DNA from: Cupriavidus basilensis
GTDB taxonomy: Bacteria > Pseudomonadota > Gammaproteobacteria > Burkholderiales > Burkholderiaceae
NCBI RefSeq assembly: GCF_000876015.1
Contig: NZ_BBQM01000015.1
Span: forward strand, 1-64,000
Length of the DNA stretch: 64,000 nt
Direction of reading: 5' to 3'
In this document: one piece after another, positions 59,904-64,000 of the stretch
Layout: every line of letters begins with the position of its first letter
How positions within the stretch are numbered: the first letter of the stretch is position 1
Program-made: the position numbers and the translations under genes
Notes under the pieces: model-generated
Database searches by the model: none
Told to the model about the DNA's origin: nothing
What the model saw: only the letters and a program-made list of their open reading frames with translations

Positions 59904-61328
59904 TCAGAAGTCCGTCACCACCGTCTTCGTATTGGTGTACTCCAGCAGTCCTTCCATGCCATTTTCCCTGCCGAAGGCCGATTGCTTGTAGCCGCCGAAG
60001 ACATAGTCTGGCGACAGCACATGGATCGTGTTGATCCAGACGGTGCCCGCTTCCAGGCGCGCCGCAATCTTGCTCGCCGTCGCGGGGTCGGCGCACCAGA
60101 CCGATGCGCCCAGCCCGTAGTCGGAGTCGTTGGCGCGCCGCACGACTTCGTCGATGCTGGCAAACCGGAGGATGGGCAGCACCGGGCCGAATGCTTCTTC
60201 GACGACGACGCGGGCATCGTCGGCCGGGTTGCCGATGATCGTCACCGGCACGAAATAGCCCGGCCCCGCGGGGATGTCTCCGCCGAGCAGGAAGGTGTCG
60301 CCGCGCGCCTTCGACGATGCGATCAGCTCGACCAGACGATCGTATTGCCGCCGGTTCTGCACCGGACCGAGCTGTACGCCGGGGTCCAGGCCGTTGCCGG
60401 CTCTCACGGTCCTGGCGAAGGCGACGAAGGCGGCGGTGAGGCGGTCGTAGATGCGCTCGTGCACGTACAGCCGCTTGATGGCCAGGCAGAACTGCGCGTT
60501 GTTCGCGAACGCGCCCCAGAACAGTCTCGGCACCACGGCATCGATGTCGACGTCGTCCATGACGATGGCCGCATCGTTGCCGCCCATCTCCAGCGTCACG
60601 CGCTTCATGGTGTCGGCAGCGGCGCGCAGGATGGCCTTGCCCGTCTGCGTGGAGCCGGTGAATGCGATCTTGTCGATGCCGGCGTGCGCGGTCATCCAGG
60701 GGCCGAGCTCGTCGCCGCCGCTGACCACGTTGAGAACGCCGGGCGGCAATATGCCGCGGGCCAGCTCTCCGAACTTCAGCATGGTCAGCGGCGTGAACGG
60801 CGAGGGCTTCAGGACCAGCGTGTTGCCGGTAAGCAGCGCCGGCGCGATCTTCCAGACCGCCAGCGTCATCGGGAAATTCCACGGCGCGATGGCGCCGACC
60901 ACGCCGAGCGGCTCGCGGCGGACTTCGACGCGCCGCTGCGCGGTGTCGAGCAGCACCTCGGCTGCGGGCGACATGCGCGCGACAGCCTCCAGCCACGCCT
61001 GGACGCTGCGCACCTCGTAGCAGGACCCGCGCGCGGCATGGAGCGGCTTGCCTTGCTCCAGCGTGAGCAGGCGGGCGAAGTCGTCTTCGCGGGCCTTGAC
61101 TCTGGCCGCCAGCTGCCTGAGCAGGCATTGGCGCTCTTGCAGGGAAGCCGCGCTCCAGTCCGCGCAGGCGCCGCGTGCCGCGGCGACCGCGTGGTCGAGA
61201 TGCGCCCGCGTGGCGCGCGGCGCGTCGCCGACGCGCTGCCAGGTCGCCGGGTCGATGACGGGCAGGGTATCGGCGGCCAGGACCGGCGCGCCGCCGATGG
61301 TCATGCTGAAGTGCGCGAACAGGTTCAT
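59904..61328 (-). CDS. NAD(P)-dependent aldehyde dehydrogenase
   Basis: 474 residues. ALDH superfamily: GVVGAIAPWNFPMTLAVWKI, KIAFTGSTQTGKAILRAAAD, general-base Glu in VTLEMGGNDAAIVMDD, catalytic C281 in NNAQFCLAIKRLYV, VVEEAFGPVLPILRF and the C-terminal GGYKQSAFGRENGMEGLLEY. The ATG at 61328 overlaps the MFS stop by 4 bases, and the open frame further upstream is within the MFS gene. With the alcohol dehydrogenase upstream it would complete alcohol to aldehyde to acid oxidation. The substrate is unknown. Confidence 0.88.
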   Translation of the reverse strand: MNLFAHFSMTIGGAPVLAADTLPVIDPATWQRVGDAPRATRAHLDHAVAAARGACADWSAASLQERQCLLRQLAARVKAREDDFARLLTLEQGKPLHAARGSCYEVRSVQAWLEAVARMSPAAEVLLDTAQRRVEVRREPLGVVGAIAPWNFPMTLAVWKIAPALLTGNTLVLKPSPFTPLTMLKFGELARGILPPGVLNVVSGGDELGPWMTAHAGIDKIAFTGSTQTGKAILRAAADTMKRVTLEMGGNDAAIVMDDVDIDAVVPRLFWGAFANNAQFCLAIKRLYVHERIYDRLTAAFVAFARTVRAGNGLDPGVQLGPVQNRRQYDRLVELIASSKARGDTFLLGGDIPAGPGYFVPVTIIGNPADDARVVVEEAFGPVLPILRFASIDEVVRRANDSDYGLGASVWCADPATASKIAARLEAGTVWINTIHVLSPDYVFGGYKQSAFGRENGMEGLLEYTNTKTVVTDF

Positions 61329-62692
61329 GGGTGGTTGCCCGGCTCCAGCGAGCGGCCGGGGCCGTCCGCGAGGATGGCGCCACGCGCGCGCGGCGCGGCC
61401 AGCGTGGCGAAGATGGTCGCGCCGCCGGCCAGCAGCACCGCCGCCACGGCGTACAACCCGCCGCTGAAGCTGCCGGTGGTGGTCCGCAGCGTGCCGATCA
61501 CGATCGGGCTGATGAAGCCGCCGATCAGCCCCACCGAGCTGATGAGCGCGATGCCGGACGCGGCCTTCGCTTCGTCGAGATGATGGGTGGCGGCTGCCCA
61601 GAAGGTGGGGAAGCCGGCAAAGATGCCGACCGACGCGACCGACATGGCCGCGACCGCGAGCGCCAGGCTGTCCGTGTTCCAGCCCAGCCCCGCGATGCCG
61701 GCGCCGCCGGCGAGGACCGACAGCGTGCAATGCCAGCGCCGCTCGCCGGTGCGGTCCGAGCGGCGGCCGATCCAGACCATGCCGATGCCGCCGAGCGCAT
61801 AGGGGATGGCCGTGAGCAGGCCGAGCTGCTGCGGCGTGCCGGCGGGGAACACGGTCTTGAGCAAGGCCGGAATCCAGCTCGCGGTAGTGACCACGCCGCA
61901 GACCAGCGCGAAGTAGACGAACAGCAGCGGATAGAGCTTCGCGTCCTTGAGCAGCGCGGCCAGTGTCTCGTTGAAGCCGGACCTGCTTCCGGCGCGCCCG
62001 GTCTCCACCGCCCGCCTGACGATGCGCTTCTCCCCGGCCGTCAGCCATTTGGCATCGTCGGGCCGGTCCACCAGGAACAGCATCACGACCACCGCCATGA
62101 CGATGGACGGCAGGCCTTCGATGAGGAACATCCACTGCCAGGACTTCCATCCGTTGAGCCCCGCCATGTTCTGCATGATCCACCCCGACAGCGGCCCGCC
62201 GATGAAGCCCGCGAACGCGATCGGCGTCATGAACAGCGCGACGATCCTGGCGTGGCGCCCGGCGGGATACCAGTAGGTCAGGTAGAGAATCACGCCCGGA
62301 AAGAAGCCGGCTTCCGCCACGCCCAGCAGGAACCGCATGACGTAGAACTGCATCGGCGTCTGTACGAACATCATGCACGAGGAGATCATGCCCCACAGCA
62401 GCGCGATGCGGGCCAGCGTCTTCCTGGCGCCGATGCGCTCGAGCACATAGTTGCTTGGCACCTCGAACAGCAGGTAGCCGATGAACAGGATGCCGCTGCC
62501 GAAGCCGTACACGGCGGCGGAAAAACCGAGGTCCTCGCTCATGGCGGTCTGCGCGAAGCCGATGTTGATGCGGTCGAGATACGCCGTGAGATAGCACAGC
62601 AGCAGGATGGGAAGCAGCCTGGCGGTGATTTTCCGGTAGGTGGCGTCCTCGGCCGAGCGCTGCTGCGTCTGTTCGGGGGCAGTCATATCCAT
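61325..62692 (-). CDS. MFS transporter, ACS-type
   Basis: 455 residues with 12 predicted membrane helices and a short hydrophilic start. Family marks are CYLTAYLDRINIGFAQTAMS, GYLLFEVPSNYVLERIGARK, RFLLGVAEAGFFPGVILYLT and YWYPAGRHARIVALF, typical of the phthalate/tartrate/4-hydroxyphenylacetate carrier group. The ATG at 62692 has AAGGAGAC 8 bases upstream; an ATG two codons later (62686) is possible. It lies between the alcohol and aldehyde dehydrogenase genes and overlaps the latter, so it probably imports the pathway substrate or a related anion. Confidence 0.88.
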   Translation of the reverse strand: MDMTAPEQTQQRSAEDATYRKITARLLPILLLCYLTAYLDRINIGFAQTAMSEDLGFSAAVYGFGSGILFIGYLLFEVPSNYVLERIGARKTLARIALLWGMISSCMMFVQTPMQFYVMRFLLGVAEAGFFPGVILYLTYWYPAGRHARIVALFMTPIAFAGFIGGPLSGWIMQNMAGLNGWKSWQWMFLIEGLPSIVMAVVVMLFLVDRPDDAKWLTAGEKRIVRRAVETGRAGSRSGFNETLAALLKDAKLYPLLFVYFALVCGVVTTASWIPALLKTVFPAGTPQQLGLLTAIPYALGGIGMVWIGRRSDRTGERRWHCTLSVLAGGAGIAGLGWNTDSLALAVAAMSVASVGIFAGFPTFWAAATHHLDEAKAASGIALISSVGLIGGFISPIVIGTLRTTTGSFSGGLYAVAAVLLAGGATIFATLAAPRARGAILADGPGRSLEPGNHP

Positions 62693-62772
62693 TGAACCCG
62701 TCTCCTTGTGTGGTTGGACGCGGCGGTGCGGTGGCCGCCGCGGTTGGATGCCGGCCAGGCCGGATGCCTGGC

Positions 62773-63828
62773 CTAGGGGCGCAGTACGATTCGTCCGACG
62801 ACGTTCCCGGCTTCCAGGTCGTCGAGCGCGTCGTTGGCTTCGTGAAGGTGCCGGCAGGTGGTCGGCATCGGCGCCATCTCCACGCTGCGCACCAGCGCGA
62901 CGAGGTCGCGCAGCTCCTGCAAGGTGCCGACATAACAGCCTTCGAGGGAAAGCGCGCGCAGCGGCAGCAGTGGCAAGGACAGGGTCAGTTCGCCGCCGGC
63001 CAGGCCTACCAGCAGCAGCTTGCCGCCCCTGGCCAGCAGGTCGAGGGCAAGCGCGGTGCTCCGGGCCGAGCCGACCAGGTCGACGACGGCCAGGATCGGC
63101 CCGCCGGCGGCTGCGCGGATGCGCTCGGCCACGCCGGCCTGCGCCGGGTCGAAGCAGGCGCGCGCGCCGGCCAGCGCGGCGGCCTGGCGCCGGTCCGCGT
63201 TGATGTCGACGGCGATGGTGCCCGCGCCGCCCATTGCCCGGGCCAGGCGCACGCACATCAGGCCGAGGCCGCCGGCGCCGATCACGACCAGCGAGGTCGC
63301 GCCCAGCGTTTGCGCGTCGAGCTTCCGCAGCGCGCTGTAGGTCGTCAGCCCGGAACACGCGAGCGGCGCGGCCGACTCGGGGGTCAGCCCGGCGATGTCG
63401 ACGAGGAAGCGCGAGGCGGGCACGATCACATGGTCGCTGTAGCCGCCGGAGCGGAAGACGCCCAGCGAACGCGGCTGGGCGCACATGTTGTCGCGGCCGT
63501 CCTGGCACGGTGCGCAGGTCCCGCAGCCGATCCACGGATAGACCAGATATGGCTTGCCGAGCATGGCCGGGTCCACGTGCTCCCCCGCCGCCACGGCTTC
63601 GCCCACGATTTCGTGGCCGGGCGTGAGCGGCAGGCGGATGCCGCGATCCGCCATGCGCAGGGCCTTGCCGCCGCCGAGGTCGTATGCGCCCGAACGGGTA
63701 TGGACGTCGGTATGGCATACGCCCGCCGCCGAGATCCTGAGCAGGATCTCGTCGCCGGTGGGGACCGGAGTGGACCGTTCATGGCGGACGAGCGCCTCGC
63801 CAAAGGTAACGATGTCGTAGCTGATCAT
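62773..63828 (-). CDS. Zinc-dependent medium-chain alcohol dehydrogenase
   Basis: 351 residues. MDR family: catalytic Zn ligands C38 in AAGVCHTDVHTRSG, the His in TPGHEIVGEAVAAGEHVDP and a Cys in APLACSGLTTYSAL. A structural Zn loop with four cysteines lies in IGCGTCAPCQDGRDNMCAQP. The Rossmann segment VVIGAGGLGLMCVRLARAMG is followed by an acidic VDIN, which favours NAD over NADP. The ATG at 63828 begins MISYDIVTFGE; an earlier start adds 30 unlikely residues. Only weak ribosome signals are present. It is first of the leftward ADH-MFS-ALDH set. Confidence 0.88.
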   Translation of the reverse strand: MISYDIVTFGEALVRHERSTPVPTGDEILLRISAAGVCHTDVHTRSGAYDLGGGKALRMADRGIRLPLTPGHEIVGEAVAAGEHVDPAMLGKPYLVYPWIGCGTCAPCQDGRDNMCAQPRSLGVFRSGGYSDHVIVPASRFLVDIAGLTPESAAPLACSGLTTYSALRKLDAQTLGATSLVVIGAGGLGLMCVRLARAMGGAGTIAVDINADRRQAAALAGARACFDPAQAGVAERIRAAAGGPILAVVDLVGSARSTALALDLLARGGKLLLVGLAGGELTLSLPLLPLRALSLEGCYVGTLQELRDLVALVRSVEMAPMPTTCRHLHEANDALDDLEAGNVVGRIVLRP

Positions 63829-64000
63829 GTCGCGGGCAGCATGAGGCCGCCGGTGGCTCGCGTGCAGCGCGCCGCCGGGGGCGGGTGGATTCGACGGGTT
63901 TGTGGCCGGCCGGGGCATGCGGCGCGGCAGGGGGCCGGGTCGGCGGTGTCTGGCGAAAGTGGTCGCCTTATGCGTGCCGGTTGACTAACAAGTTATACCC
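63829..64000. other. Promoter region of the ADH-MFS-ALDH set, cut by the window edge
   Basis: No gene is visible in these 172 bases. The last 20 bases contain TAAC-AA-GTTA symmetry (63986-63995) that could be part of an operator. The regulator is presumably beyond the right edge. Confidence 0.4.

Noticed and set aside
63958..64000. A sigma-70 promoter for the ADH-MFS-ALDH set at the right edge
   Set aside because: TTGTTA on the minus strand has no acceptable -10 at 16-18 bases, so I did not call it.

Overview
The window is about 64 kb of very GC-rich DNA with dense genes, strong third-position G/C bias and typical betaproteobacterial content: Bug/TctC periplasmic binding proteins, a split flg flagellar cluster, a DUF3562 protein and T6SS genes. 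It most resembles Burkholderiaceae, probably Cupriavidus and plausibly its second chromosome; that placement is inference from content and gene order, not from a database search. I saw no rRNA, tRNA, CRISPR array, insertion sequence or phage gene.

Layout. (1) 1-5.3 kb: the tail of a type VI secretion cluster, tssA-tssF-tssG-tssJ, running off the left edge. (2) 5.4-18.1 kb: flagellar genes, with flgN-flgM-flgA leftward and flgBCDEFGHIJ then flgKL rightward. A FlhDC-like box lies between flgA and flgB, and sigma-28-type promoters precede flgM and flgK. (3) 18.2-25.8 kb: a LacI regulator diverging from a Bug / HpaI-type aldolase / IlvD-Edd dehydratase operon with a perfect palindromic operator, then a LysR gene diverging from mmsA. 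(4) 25.9-31.7 kb: sulfonate use, with an SsuD-like monooxygenase opposite tauABC, then a secreted type-B carboxylesterase. (5) 32.0-35.6 kb: Bug, GntR/UTRA regulator and a two-subunit aconitase X enzyme. (6) 35.8-39.6 kb: a Tat-exported alpha/beta hydrolase, a histidine kinase/response regulator pair and an Ohr peroxidase. The promoter regions of the hydrolase and of the regulator/ohr pair carry the same motif set at identical spacing. (7) 39.6-43.8 kb: a pyruvate-phosphate-dikinase-like protein lacking its PEP barrel, coupled to a large uncharacterised protein with a PhoU/DUF47-like end, with an FNR/Anr-like box upstream. (8) 43.9-49.3 kb: two lipoproteins (di-haem oxidoreductase, GH128-like hydrolase), then nitroreductase and LysR. 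(9) 49.4-57.0 kb: GntR/FadR regulator diverging from a catabolic set (class V aminotransferase, MFS carrier, fumarylacetoacetase-fold hydratase, FAD/Fe-S dehydrogenase). (10) 57.0-64 kb: an orphan HipB-like regulator with its own operators, an epimerase-family reductase, dkgB, and a leftward ADH-MFS-ALDH set.

The right two thirds reads as a patchwork of small regulator-plus-pathway modules for unusual carboxylic acids and sulfonates, each with its own promoter-proximal palindrome. The observations I rate highest are the shared 60-bp-spaced motif array that ties the two-component system to ohr and the alpha/beta hydrolase, and the truncated PPDK plus DUF47-like pair.
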